Part shown: one piece after another, positions 55,668 through 64,000 of the stretch | How the letters are laid out: each line of letters opens with the position of its first letter | Position numbering within the stretch: the first letter of the stretch is position 1 | Assembly: GCF_900112615.1 (NCBI RefSeq) | Contig: NZ_FOMK01000002.1 | Location: forward strand, 868,001-932,000 | DNA length: 64,000 nt | Origin: Chitinophaga sp. CF118 | Lineage (GTDB): Bacteria; Bacteroidota; Bacteroidia; Chitinophagales; Chitinophagaceae | Reading direction: 5' to 3' | Position numbers and translations under genes: made by a program | The notes under the pieces: model-generated | What the model was told of the DNA's origin: nothing | Seen by the model: the letters and a program-made list of their open reading frames with translations, nothing else | The model's database searches: none

Positions 55668-57392
55668 ATGGATAAGAATATAGAAAACAAGGTATCACAG
55701 TGGCTAGACGGCCAGTTTGATGCAGATACCGTAGCTACCGTAAAGAAGTTACAGCAGGAAAACCCCGATGAACTGGCAGATGCCTTTTACCGTAGCCTCG
55801 AATTTGGTACCGGTGGGTTAAGAGGTGTAATGGGTGTAGGCACTAACCGTATGAATAAATATACGGTGGGTATGGCTACCCAGGGATTTGCCAATTACCT
55901 GAAACAGGCATTTACCGGTGAGGTAAAGCTGGCTATTGCACACGATAGCCGTAATAACAGCCGCTACTTTGCAGAGGTAGCTGCTAATGTGCTGGCTGCC
56001 AATGGTATTAAAGTATACCTTTTCGAAAGCCTGCGTCCTACTCCGGAGCTGTCTTACACCATCCGTCACCTGCAGTGCCAGGGTGGTATTGTATTAACAG
56101 CCTCCCATAATCCTAAAGAATATAACGGTTATAAGGCCTACTGGAATGATGGAGCTCAGCTGATTCCTCCCCACGATAAAAATGTAATCCGCGAAGTGGA
56201 AAAGATTTCCGGGGTAGATGAAGTGAAATGGAGCGGTGGAGAAGCTAACATCATCCCTATCGGCAAAGATATCGATGAAGCATACCTCCAGGTACTGAAA
56301 GGCCTGAGCATCCAGCCGGAAGTAATTGCCGCACAGCATGACCTGAAGATCGTATACACACCTATCCACGGTACAGGTATAACCCTGGTGCCCGAGATAT
56401 TAAAACGCTACGGCTTCACCAATGTACATGTGGTGGAAGAACAGGCTACGCCTGATGGCAATTTCCCTACCGTCGTATATCCTAACCCGGAAGAGTCTGA
56501 GGCGATGAGCATAGGCCTAAAAAAGGCAAAAGAACTGGATGCTGCTATCCTCCTGGGTACAGATCCTGATTCCGACCGTGTAGGCATCGCTGTGAAAGAT
56601 ATCAAAGGTGAATGGACACTGCTGAATGGTAATCAGACAGCTGTACTGCTATTCAACTATATCATTGAAGGTCGCAGGAATAAAGGCCTGGCGGGAGATA
56701 CAGACTATGTATGTAAAACAGTAGTGACCTCAGATCTGATAGATGTATTTGCAGAACGTAACAATGTTAAATGTTACAACGTGCTTACCGGCTTTAAATG
56801 GATCGCTGATCTTATCCATCGCAAAGAAGGAAAAGAAAAGTTCATCTGTGGCGGGGAAGAATCTTATGGTTATATGATTGGGGATAGCGTACGTGATAAA
56901 GATGCTATTGCTTCCGTAGCCCTGATTTGTGAGATGGCAGCTTTTGCCCGCAGCCAGGGAAGATCTTTGTATGAACAGTTGATTGATATCTACGTAAAAT
57001 ACGGATACTATAAAGAAAGCCTGATTTCAATCACTAAGAAAGGAATGAAAGGTGCAGACGAGATTGCAGATATGATGCGTGGCTACCGCGAAAATCCACC
57101 TACTACCATCAATGGCTCTCCTGTAGTAACCATATATGATTACCAGCTTCAACTGGTTAAATCACTGAAAACGGGTGACCAGCAACCTATAGATCTGCCT
57201 AAGTCCAATGTATTGCAGTTTGTACTGGAAGATGGCACCAAGATCTCTGCCCGTCCTTCCGGTACCGAACCTAAAATCAAGTTCTATTTCAGTGTGAATC
57301 AGCCACTGGAAAATGCAGCAGGTTTTGATGCAGCCAGCAAGGCCCTGGATCAGCGGATCCAACAGATCATACAGGATATGAAATTAAAATAA
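55668..57392 (+). CDS. Phosphoglucomutase/phosphomannomutase family protein
   Basis: 574 aa from ATG at 55668 (MDKNIENKVSQWLDG). The alpha-D-phosphohexomutase four-domain fold is complete: GTGGLRGVMGVGTNRMN, phosphoserine Ser146 in TASHNPKEYNG, Mg-binding GTDPDSDRVG, GGEESYGYMIGD for sugar recognition, and phosphate-binding RPSGTEPKIKFYF. It interconverts hexose 1- and 6-phosphates (glucose or mannose; some relatives act on phosphopentoses). Monocistronic. Confidence 0.93.
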   Translation: MDKNIENKVSQWLDGQFDADTVATVKKLQQENPDELADAFYRSLEFGTGGLRGVMGVGTNRMNKYTVGMATQGFANYLKQAFTGEVKLAIAHDSRNNSRYFAEVAANVLAANGIKVYLFESLRPTPELSYTIRHLQCQGGIVLTASHNPKEYNGYKAYWNDGAQLIPPHDKNVIREVEKISGVDEVKWSGGEANIIPIGKDIDEAYLQVLKGLSIQPEVIAAQHDLKIVYTPIHGTGITLVPEILKRYGFTNVHVVEEQATPDGNFPTVVYPNPEESEAMSIGLKKAKELDAAILLGTDPDSDRVGIAVKDIKGEWTLLNGNQTAVLLFNYIIEGRRNKGLAGDTDYVCKTVVTSDLIDVFAERNNVKCYNVLTGFKWIADLIHRKEGKEKFICGGEESYGYMIGDSVRDKDAIASVALICEMAAFARSQGRSLYEQLIDIYVKYGYYKESLISITKKGMKGADEIADMMRGYRENPPTTINGSPVVTIYDYQLQLVKSLKTGDQQPIDLPKSNVLQFVLEDGTKISARPSGTEPKIKFYFSVNQPLENAAGFDAASKALDQRIQQIIQDMKLK

Positions 57393-57468
57393 TGATATTA
57401 TAATACTGACTAATATCCACTTAACTTTGTCCCGGTGTACATAACAGTATACCGGGATATTCATTTAC

Positions 57469-58419
57469 ATGATACCCTATCTGACCAAAATATATTTCTT
57501 TCTGCTGGCAGCACAATTGTACCTGTTACCCATCCAGGCACAAAGGCAGCCTGTGTTCAATATTCCGGATACAACCGTCCCTTCCAGGATCTGGCTTATG
57601 GGCGGTGTTACCGCAAGTTTATATGGCGGTGCATTACTGGCATTGAATGATGCCTGGTACAGACAGTATCCCCGTACGGGTTTTCACTTTTTCAACGATG
57701 ATGGAGAATGGGCGCAGATGGATAAAATGGGACACATTTACAGTGCCTATATGGAAGGTAAAATGAGCCGGGAGTTATGGCGGTATACCGGACTTCCCAG
57801 GAAACAGCAGATCTGGATCGGTGGACTCAGCGGATTTACCTACCAGTCTGTTATAGAAGTGCTGGATGCCTATTCCTCCGAATGGGGATTTTCCTGGGGG
57901 GATATGACAGCCAATGCTGCCGGTGCGGCCCTGATGATCAGTCAGGAGCTGGCATGGGACGAGCAGCGGATCCAGCTTAAATTTTCCTCATTCCCGCAAC
58001 ATTACAGGGATCCTGTTATTAAAGCACGTTCGAATGAGCTGTTTGGGAAAAGTTTGCCGGAAAGAACCCTGAAAGACTATAATGCACAAACTTACTGGCT
58101 CTCCATAAACCTGCATTCTTTTGCACCTGACAGCCATTTACCCGCCTGGCTCAATATAGCCGTCGGATATGGGGCAGATGGGATGTTTAAGGGAGATAAT
58201 AATATATGGGTAGATGATAATGGCGTTAAACATAATTATAACGATATTCCCAGGATACGTCAGTTCTATCTGGCACCGGATATCGATTTCACAAAGATCC
58301 CTACACGAAGAAAAGGATTAAAAGCACTTTTCGTAGTGCTGAATATGCTTAAATTTCCTGCTCCCACCCTTGAAGTTACATCCCAGGGCAAGCTGAAAGG
58401 GCACCTTATTTATTTTTAA
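57469..58419 (+). CDS. DUF2279 (YfiM-like) exported protein
   Basis: 316 aa. Signal peptide (about 1-25, ending LLPIQAQ). DUF2279 core with LYGGALLALNDAWYRQYPRTGFHFFNDDGEW, MDKMGHIYSAYMEGKMSREL, WIGGLSGFTYQSVIEVLDAYSSEWGFSWGDMTANAAGA. The conserved Asp/His and glycine-lined helices suggest a membrane-associated barrel or lipid-related protein; function unknown. Stop overlaps the convergent phosphoribosyltransferase by 4 bp. Confidence 0.87.
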   Translation: MIPYLTKIYFFLLAAQLYLLPIQAQRQPVFNIPDTTVPSRIWLMGGVTASLYGGALLALNDAWYRQYPRTGFHFFNDDGEWAQMDKMGHIYSAYMEGKMSRELWRYTGLPRKQQIWIGGLSGFTYQSVIEVLDAYSSEWGFSWGDMTANAAGAALMISQELAWDEQRIQLKFSSFPQHYRDPVIKARSNELFGKSLPERTLKDYNAQTYWLSINLHSFAPDSHLPAWLNIAVGYGADGMFKGDNNIWVDDNGVKHNYNDIPRIRQFYLAPDIDFTKIPTRRKGLKALFVVLNMLKFPAPTLEVTSQGKLKGHLIYF

Positions 58420-58913
58420 ATCAGATAAGCAGACTTGATCTCCTCTCCTTCTACATCTACCATTACCATATCCTGCTGCATAGTGGCCAGTGAATAACCC
58501 ACAAAATCAACAGATAACGGGAAAGACTTGTGTTTACGATCTACCAATACCGCACTCTGAATCTTTTTGGGAAGGAATTCCAGCAAAGGCTTCAATGCAT
58601 ATAACATAGTACGGCCGGAATGTGCCACATCATCTATCAACACAATCACTTTGCCATTGAAATCCAGTTCTTCAGACACTTTTACCTTATCAGGATGCTG
58701 TTTATCCAGTTTTAATTCTATCAGCTTGATCTTTAAAGGAGAGATCTGGGTCAGGATCCGGGCTATCTTCTGGGCCAGGATAGATCCTCTGTCCCATATA
58801 CCTGCCAGGATGATTTCCTGTTCATCACTGTTATGTTCATATATTTCGTAAGCAATACGCTCTATCTTCTTCTCTATCACATCCTGAGTAAGGATCACAT
58901 TCTTTGTTTCCAT
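58416..58913 (-). CDS. PyrR-like phosphoribosyltransferase
   Basis: 165 aa type I phosphoribosyltransferase. PRPP loop in VIVLIDDVAHSGRTMLYAL; IILAGIWDRGSILAQKIARIL gives the Rossmann start, and AVLVDRKHKSFPLSVDFVGYSL follows the PyrR pattern (VLVDRGHRELPI...). It may be a uracil phosphoribosyltransferase or an RNA-binding pyr regulator; no pyr genes are nearby and no PyrR-binding leader was seen, so only the enzyme class is secure. Confidence 0.85.
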   Translation of the reverse strand: METKNVILTQDVIEKKIERIAYEIYEHNSDEQEIILAGIWDRGSILAQKIARILTQISPLKIKLIELKLDKQHPDKVKVSEELDFNGKVIVLIDDVAHSGRTMLYALKPLLEFLPKKIQSAVLVDRKHKSFPLSVDFVGYSLATMQQDMVMVDVEGEEIKSAYLI

Positions 58914-59023
58914 ATTGGTTATTTGAAAAGGTAAAAGTATGAAAAAAGAGTTGATAGATGATAGTCATCACCTCTCCTGTTTTTTACTTAGATTGCTGTA
59001 AATTACAAAGTCAAATCTGGTGT

Positions 59024-60322
59024 ATGCATATAATTCAGGAGCTTTTGTTTGTAATAGCCTTCGGACTGGCAGTATACCTCTTTTCCCGCAAAGCGGCGCA
59101 AATAAGGCGCAACATACTGCTGGGAAGGGATGTAGATCTGAACGATCAACCGGCCCTGCGCTGGCGCAACCTCTTATTGCTGGCATTCGGACAGAAAAAG
59201 ATGTTCCGCAAGCCGCTGGTAGCCGTATTGCATTTCTTCGTATATGCGGGTTTTGTCATTATTAACCTGGAAATCCTTGAAATTATCCTCGACGGAATCC
59301 TGGGCACACACCGGCTGTTTGCACCTGTATTGGGTTTATTATACCCTATTCTGATAGGATGTTTTGAAGTACTGGCAGTCCTGGTAATCATCGGCTGTGC
59401 GGTTTTCCTGATCCGTAGAAATATCATTAAGGTGGAACGCCTGGCCCAGCATGAACTGGACGGATGGCCACGCTCCGATGCGAATTACATCCTTATCACG
59501 GAAATTGTCCTGATGCTGTTATTCCTTACTATGAATACTGCAGATCAGGCAATGCACGAAGCGGGTCCTTTCTGGATCTCAGGACAGATTGCACCACTAT
59601 TCAGTGGTCTTCCGGAAACTTCCCTGGCAACTATTGAACGCAGTTGCTGGTGGTTACATATCCTTGGGATCCTGGCATTCCTGAACTATCTCCCCTACTC
59701 CAAGCATCTGCATATCATATTGGCTTTTCCGAATGCTTACTATGCCGATCTCAGGCCCAAAGGAAAAATGGAGAACATGCCTGCTGTACAGAAAGAAGTA
59801 CAACTTATGCTCCAGCCGGAACTGGCAGCCAGTGAACCGGCATCAGATGTGATGCCTAAATTCGGGGCTAAAGATGTAGCAGACCTTACCTGGAAGAACC
59901 TGTTGGATGCCTACAGTTGTACGGAATGCGGACGTTGTACTGCTGCTTGTCCGGCTAATATAACCGGTAAAAAGCTCTCTCCCCGTAAGATTATGATGGA
60001 TACCCGGGACCGTGCAGAGGAGATAGGATTGCAGATAAATAAAGATGGTGCCTTTAAAGAAGATGGAAAATCATTACTCCGCGATTATATAAGTGAAGAA
60101 GAACTACGGGCATGTACTTCCTGCAATGCCTGCGTACAGGAATGCCCTGTGAGTATTAACCCGCTGCATATCATTCTGCAACTGCGTCGTCATCTTGTGA
60201 TGGAAGAATCCAGTGCCCCGCAGGAATGGAATATGATGTTCAGCAACATAGAAAATAATATGGCCCCCTGGAAATTCAGTCCGGACGACAGGGACAAATG
60301 GGCTACTGAAATGAATTCCTAA
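59024..60322 (+). CDS. Membrane-bound 4Fe-4S dicluster protein, HdrE/HdrC-like fusion
   Basis: 432 aa from ATG at 59024 (MHIIQELLFVIAFG); the longer frame from 58958 has no support. The N-terminal half has about five membrane helices of the nitrate reductase gamma type (haem-binding His likely in LLALFG-adjacent helices and HLHIILAFP). The C-terminal half has two 4Fe-4S motifs, CTECGRCTAACPANITGK and CTSCNACVQECPVSINP. Same plan as the membrane subunit of heterodisulfide-reductase-like complexes. Followed after 6 bp by the CCG-domain partner. Confidence 0.88.
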   Translation: MHIIQELLFVIAFGLAVYLFSRKAAQIRRNILLGRDVDLNDQPALRWRNLLLLAFGQKKMFRKPLVAVLHFFVYAGFVIINLEILEIILDGILGTHRLFAPVLGLLYPILIGCFEVLAVLVIIGCAVFLIRRNIIKVERLAQHELDGWPRSDANYILITEIVLMLLFLTMNTADQAMHEAGPFWISGQIAPLFSGLPETSLATIERSCWWLHILGILAFLNYLPYSKHLHIILAFPNAYYADLRPKGKMENMPAVQKEVQLMLQPELAASEPASDVMPKFGAKDVADLTWKNLLDAYSCTECGRCTAACPANITGKKLSPRKIMMDTRDRAEEIGLQINKDGAFKEDGKSLLRDYISEEELRACTSCNACVQECPVSINPLHIILQLRRHLVMEESSAPQEWNMMFSNIENNMAPWKFSPDDRDKWATEMNS

Positions 60323-60328
60323 ACTGAT

Positions 60329-61114
60329 ATGAACATGCAAATAAAAACGATGGCCGAATATGCCGCCAGTGGCGAATCTCCTGAAATTCTTTTTTGGGTG
60401 GGATGTGCTGGTAGCTTTGATCAACGTGCACAAAAGATCACAAAAGCATTTGTTACGATACTGGATAAAGTGGGCGTCCGCTTTGCAATATTAGGCAAAG
60501 AAGAAAGCTGCACCGGCGATCCTGCCCGCAGAGCAGGTAATGAATTCATTTTCCAGATGATGGCGCAGAACAATATCATGGTACTGAACAATTATAATGT
60601 ACAGAAAATTGTAACTGCCTGTCCGCATTGCTTCAATACACTACGTAATGAGTATCCCCAGTTGGGTGGTAACTACGAAGTGATCCATCATGCTACTTAC
60701 CTTCAGCAACTGATAGACGCAGGTAAAATCAAGATGAAGGAAGAAGGCTCCTTTAAAGGACGCAAAATCACTTATCACGATTCCTGTTATCTCGGAAGAG
60801 CCAATAATATCTATGAAGCTCCACGCAAAGTACTGGAAGCTCTGGATGCGGAACTGGTAGAGATGAAACGCTGCAAAAGCAATGGTCTTTGTTGTGGTGC
60901 AGGTGGTGCACAGATGTTCAAGGAAGAAGAAAAAGGAACTACGCGGATCAACTTTGAACGTGGCCGTGAAGCAGTGGAAACAGGAGCTTCCGTAATAGCT
61001 TCCAACTGTCCGTTCTGCATGACGATGCTCACTGATGGTGTGAAAGAACAAGGGAAAGAAGATAGTGTAAAAGTGCTGGATATTGCGGAACTTATCGCGC
61101 AACAAATCGAATAA
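60329..61114 (+). CDS. CCG-domain iron-sulfur protein, HdrB/HdrD-like
   Basis: 261 aa. Two cysteine-rich CCG domains: ILFWVGCAGSFD and IVTACPHCFNTLRNEYP, then ITYHDSCYLGRANNIYEAPR, NGLCCGAGGAQMF and IASNCPFCMTMLTDG. In HdrB such motifs bind non-cubane 4Fe-4S clusters that act on disulfides; in GlpC- and LutA-type enzymes they take electrons from a dehydrogenase. With its membrane partner it probably links an unknown donor to the quinone pool; methanogen-type CoM chemistry is not implied. Confidence 0.9.
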   Translation: MNMQIKTMAEYAASGESPEILFWVGCAGSFDQRAQKITKAFVTILDKVGVRFAILGKEESCTGDPARRAGNEFIFQMMAQNNIMVLNNYNVQKIVTACPHCFNTLRNEYPQLGGNYEVIHHATYLQQLIDAGKIKMKEEGSFKGRKITYHDSCYLGRANNIYEAPRKVLEALDAELVEMKRCKSNGLCCGAGGAQMFKEEEKGTTRINFERGREAVETGASVIASNCPFCMTMLTDGVKEQGKEDSVKVLDIAELIAQQIE

Positions 61115-61139
61115 ATCTTTACATTTGCGCACATAACAA

Positions 61140-61212
61140 GCGGGAATAGCTCAGTTGGTAGAGCATTAGTTTCCCAAACTAAAGGTCGCGGGTCCGAGTC
61201 CCGTTTCCCGCT
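61140..61212 (+). tRNA. tRNA-Gly(CCC)
   Basis: Complete cloverleaf: acceptor GCGGGAA / TTCCCGC, D-arm GCTC...GAGC, anticodon stem TTAGT / ACTAA with loop TTCCCAA (anticodon CCC), T-arm CGGGT-CCGAGT-CCCG region. No encoded CCA. It lies 26 bp after the iron-sulfur gene. Confidence 0.95.
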
Positions 61213-61695
61213 CAAATTAAAAACCTTCACCAGTAAGCTTTTTAGCAAAATCACTCCTAATTGATTATAGCATTTTTTCTCAAGCCGGAACAAAACCCGG
61301 AACAAAAATGCTTTAACTGCTAGTTACAACCAGTATCCTTATAATTGAAGTATTCGATTTGAGTTATGGAAAATTTTAAGTTGATTCTGGTTATTTCGCT
61401 TGCCTGAAAGTGAAAAAAGCATGTAAAAAGGGATATATAAGTTGAAGATGTTACCTAAACCAGGTTACTGCAAATATGTAGTAACTATTGAGGGTAAAAA
61501 ATACGCATACTCTAAAAAACAGGACATTATCTCTATTTACCTGAATAAGGGAAAATTATTTTTAATAAAGTTGTTAAAACCCAATAAAATGCCATGATAA
61601 AATATTAATAATGCCATACTCCATTGGAAATGAATTAAATATGTGATAACGTTTGCACAATTTTTGTTTAATTTACACCTGTAAAAAAGAGGTAT
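61213..61695. other. Gene-poor region downstream of tRNA-Gly
   Basis: Holds only a possible 49-codon ORF (61448-61597) and a direct repeat CCGGAACAAAA at 61285-61295 and 61297-61307, followed by an AT-rich stretch. No integrase gene or repeated tRNA end is seen within the window. Confidence 0.45.
61448..61597 (+). CDS. Possible small basic protein
   Basis: 49 codons, too short for normal ORF cut-offs: MLPKPGYCKYVVTIEGKKYAY ... LLKPNKMP. Lysine-rich, pI clearly basic, one Cys. Strand-like middle section (YVVTIEGKKYAYSKK). Protein-like, but no family recognised; the ATG has AAGATG context with a weak GAAG upstream. Confidence 0.35.
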   Translation: MLPKPGYCKYVVTIEGKKYAYSKKQDIISIYLNKGKLFLIKLLKPNKMP

Positions 61696-61893
61696 ATGTA
61701 CAGTTTAATAAACCCACCATTGAAATTATCAGCGGAGAGACTATTATCTCCAAAGGAATTTGTGCGGTTAGTTGAGAAAAACAGATCCTCAATTGAATCA
61801 GCTAAATTTATTCCTCCCAAGTTGGGTAGTAATGACATATCTGGTCATGTACGGGTGAAACTGAAACCCGGTCATAGATATGCCACAAAATGA
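61696..61893 (+). CDS. Small hypothetical protein, first gene of an accessory pair
   Basis: 65 aa, basic (MYSLINPPLKLSAERLLSPKEF ... VRVKLKPGHRYATK). No signal or membrane helix. It overlaps the next gene by 14 bp in another frame, so the two are probably translated from one message. Family not recognised. Confidence 0.55.
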   Translation: MYSLINPPLKLSAERLLSPKEFVRLVEKNRSSIESAKFIPPKLGSNDISGHVRVKLKPGHRYATK

Positions 61894-62338
61894 TAAAATC
61901 GGACCAACAACTAATAATAGGCCATCCCATCCATCAGCTACCAATCTTCCTCAATTGAGTGGAGAAATAGTTAGAGATTTTTTTACTTATCAAAGCCAGG
62001 AATTCGAGCTTAAAAAACAAGAATCTGTTTCAAGAGACAAAGAATTAGATAGGGCACATGAAATTTCATTGCGCACGATGGATGTGCAAAAGGAACTCTT
62101 ATTGAAAGCTCCTGAACACTCCTTTAAGCACAAATGTTTGTTTCTGACATTCATTCTTATAGTGCTTATGATAATTGCTTCTGTATTCATTTATTGCATT
62201 TATAGTGGTAATAAAGAAGTTGCTATGCGAATAATTGAAACTATTGTAATAATTGTTGGAAGTGGGGGTGGTGGATATGCCATAGGGAAAGGAAAAAAGA
62301 GTAACCCCAAAACAGAAACTGCTGAAGTAGTTGAGTAA
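61880..62338 (+). CDS. Putative membrane protein with cytosolic coiled coil
   Basis: 152 aa. A polar N-terminus (PSHPSATNLPQLSGEIV) leads to a charged helix likely to coil (YQSQEFELKKQESVSRDKEL), then two membrane segments (CLFLTFILIVLMIIASVFIY, about 95-115, and IIETIVIIVGSGGGGYAIG, about 120-138) and a Lys/Glu tail. Layout resembles small holin- or DUF2335-like membrane proteins of accessory regions, but I cannot assign it. Confidence 0.6.
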   Translation: MPQNDKIGPTTNNRPSHPSATNLPQLSGEIVRDFFTYQSQEFELKKQESVSRDKELDRAHEISLRTMDVQKELLLKAPEHSFKHKCLFLTFILIVLMIIASVFIYCIYSGNKEVAMRIIETIVIIVGSGGGGYAIGKGKKSNPKTETAEVVE

Positions 62339-62545
62339 AATAACTATTAAACCTGGCTAATTGATTAGCCAGGGACTGTAAAAAGGAAACCCAGCCTTCA
62401 GAAGGAGATATTTCATTTATTAACTTCTTATTAACCCTAATAACTCAGCGTAAACTGTACATTCATAACATTCTCAACCCCATAATTCACGTTAGCAAAC
62501 TCTGTAGTAAATAACCATTATATAATTGTACAATTAACCTCAATC

Positions 62546-63922
62546 ATGAAAAAGAATTATTTATTTCTCGCTCTGATTATAATTTCAGTTGCACTCTCCT
62601 GCAGTAAAAAGTCAAATGATGATCCTAAATCTGAAACAGGATATACCGTTATGTCTAATGGTAGAGATCCGCTGATAGTAGCCTATTCTAAAGGAGCAGA
62701 CTCCATAGATTTTTTTGGTAACAGGGATGCAAACGGCGTACCGCTAATTATTAATACGATTGTAGTCCGGACTAATAATGATACTACAAAGGTCCTGATA
62801 GATGATCTTGGAAGACCCACAAATATCTTTGCATCTAATGGGATTCAGTTTCAGTTTAACTGGTTGGAAGAACAAATAGCTGCTGTTACAGTTATTTCCA
62901 AAGACGGTCAGCAGCAGATTAATACTGTAGCTGATTTTAGTAAGGCCCCGTCTGGAAGACTTCCCGTTAACACCAAAAACAGAAGAGCAGGTAAGCGATC
63001 TTCTATTCAATTCATCCCACATAATAACAGATTAGGTAATAGTACTGCAGGAGCTAAAGATGCCAGTGATGTACAGGTTAATCTGTCGGCCTGTGGATTA
63101 CCCACTGATGGTAACGTTACAGTTTACCTGAAAAGTAAATCAGGCAATAACCTGGGTTATTTTCCAGCTTATTCTACCGAGAAAGGCAAGTATATAGCAC
63201 AGGTGCCCACTAATAAAGCCCCTTCGTTCAATCCTGCTGAAGCATGTGAAAAGATCGCTGGCGTAATGGGAAAAGCTTGTTATGTAACCAAAGTTCCAGG
63301 GTTGCCATTACAATTATGCGCATATTTAACAATAGCTGTAGCGCTAACAGAAGTCGGTGCCCCCTTTGCACCAGCAGTGTTTGAAGCTTGCGCCAGTGCT
63401 ACAACAGCACTTGCGCTTTATTGCAGTACTCTGGGTGCAGGGCCTGCACCCGGCGCGCCTTCAATAGCTACTGTACTTTGTGAGTCATCTTTTCTCAACA
63501 GAGAGTTTAAGGAAGAGATTTATCTCTATGCAGGGGTTACGGCATTACCTTCAGATGTTTATAGCCCTTGGCAGCTGGTTGCCGGAGAAGGACCATTTCC
63601 GATCCTGAGCCTTGGCCTTAGTAGTACTACCACCATCAGAAGCCTGACACTGTCTCCAGCTTCTCCAGCAACAGGAGAAGCATACGTTGCCAAGGCAGAT
63701 ATTTACTGCTTAAAAACAGGAGCCACCGTAACTTTAAGTATTATTGGTACGGATGAATATACTGATAGTGAAACTACTACCATAACAGACGCTCAAAAGG
63801 ATGGAATTTTCACCTTAAATGTACCAGGTGCTGAGACGGGTATACAAGATGAAGTAACACTGACTATTACACAACCGGATGGTTCTACACTAACAAGAAC
63901 TGCAAATCTGGTATTCAATTAA
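62546..63922 (+). CDS. Large lipoprotein of unknown function
   Basis: 458 aa. Lipobox VALSC near residue 19. The N-terminal third (about 35-120) is beta-rich with YD-repeat-like wording (TTKVLIDDLGRPTNIFASNGIQFQF). A hydrophobic Cys/Ala/Pro-rich middle (about 225-310) has at least five cysteines. The C-terminal 100 residues look like an Ig-like or Big-type sandwich (SLTLSPASPATGEAYVAKADI, VTLTITQPDGSTL). Outer-membrane or surface location is likely; function unknown. Confidence 0.8.
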   Translation: MKKNYLFLALIIISVALSCSKKSNDDPKSETGYTVMSNGRDPLIVAYSKGADSIDFFGNRDANGVPLIINTIVVRTNNDTTKVLIDDLGRPTNIFASNGIQFQFNWLEEQIAAVTVISKDGQQQINTVADFSKAPSGRLPVNTKNRRAGKRSSIQFIPHNNRLGNSTAGAKDASDVQVNLSACGLPTDGNVTVYLKSKSGNNLGYFPAYSTEKGKYIAQVPTNKAPSFNPAEACEKIAGVMGKACYVTKVPGLPLQLCAYLTIAVALTEVGAPFAPAVFEACASATTALALYCSTLGAGPAPGAPSIATVLCESSFLNREFKEEIYLYAGVTALPSDVYSPWQLVAGEGPFPILSLGLSSTTTIRSLTLSPASPATGEAYVAKADIYCLKTGATVTLSIIGTDEYTDSETTTITDAQKDGIFTLNVPGAETGIQDEVTLTITQPDGSTLTRTANLVFN

Positions 63923-63927
63923 TACTT

Positions 63928-63962
63928 TCAGGAGGCACCGATTAATCACCGGTGCCTCCTGA
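63928..63962 (+). terminator. Hairpin after the last lipoprotein gene
   Basis: Perfect 13-bp GC-rich stem (63928-63940 with 63950-63962), 9-nt loop, 5 bp after the stop codon; no T-run follows. Confidence 0.65.
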
Positions 63963-64000
63963 TAATCAATGCCATTGGGCCCAGGTCATTTAAACGATTG

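Noticed and set aside
60811..61305. 164-codon minus-strand frame covering tRNA-Gly and the iron-sulfur gene
   Set aside because: It reads through the tRNA complement and antisense to a well-supported CCG-domain gene.
61285..61307. Integrase attachment site at tRNA-Gly
   Set aside because: Only a short direct repeat is visible; no duplicated tRNA end or integrase gene in the window.

Overview
The window looks like chromosomal DNA of a Bacteroidota species, most likely a Chitinophaga-like member of the Chitinophagaceae. The evidence is a SusC/SusD pair with an ECF sigma factor and FecR anti-sigma, a type IX secretion sorting domain, many carboxypeptidase-regulatory-domain TonB receptors, TAnnTTTG (-7) promoter boxes, few Shine-Dalgarno sequences and moderately AT-rich DNA. 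No phage, insertion sequence, CRISPR array or replication origin is visible.

Layout. 1-3.1 kb: TonB siderophore-type receptor and a DUF4198-like periplasmic protein (cut by the window edge). 3.4-6.2 kb: secreted trypsin-like protease with three PPC domains and a T9SS tail. 6.9-21 kb: a polysaccharide utilisation locus with SusD, SusC, FecR, sigma, GH51 alpha-L-arabinofuranosidase, GH31 alpha-xylosidase-like enzyme and GH127 beta-L-arabinofuranosidase. Two related upstream elements lie in its two divergent promoter regions. 21.5-27.5 kb: exported molybdo-flavo aldehyde oxidoreductase (PaoABC type), exported catalase and ankyrin protein. 27.6-35.6 kb: small stress membrane protein, sphingolipid Delta4-desaturase-like enzyme, small hypotheticals, lipoproteins, YncE/phosphoesterase fusion and PL7-like lipoprotein. 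35.9-42 kb: serine hydrolase, rifampin phosphotransferase (rph), MTHFR-like protein and DoxX. 42.3-44.7 kb: second siderophore receptor, which shares an upstream operator-like element with the first.

45-51.5 kb is more accessory: DUF2911 protein, TMEM175-type channel, an 800-bp repeat-rich gap, a histidine kinase with three nearly identical tandem PAS modules plus a response regulator, and a zeta-toxin-like pair next to tRNA-His. 51.8-61.1 kb is housekeeping-like: DUF445, OM beta-barrel protein, Pcm, phosphoglucomutase family, DUF2279, PyrR-like phosphoribosyltransferase and an Hdr-like iron-sulfur pair. After tRNA-Gly(CCC) come a small accessory cassette and an unknown lipoprotein.

How genes may work together: the locus at 6.9-21 kb is suited to stripping arabinofuranosyl and xylosyl side chains from plant glycans, probably oligosaccharides, since no endo-enzyme is present. 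The aldehyde oxidoreductase can make hydrogen peroxide in the periplasm, where the adjacent exported catalase could remove it. The most interesting candidates are the triplicated PAS kinase, the paired regulatory elements, the desaturase and the zeta/85-aa pair.
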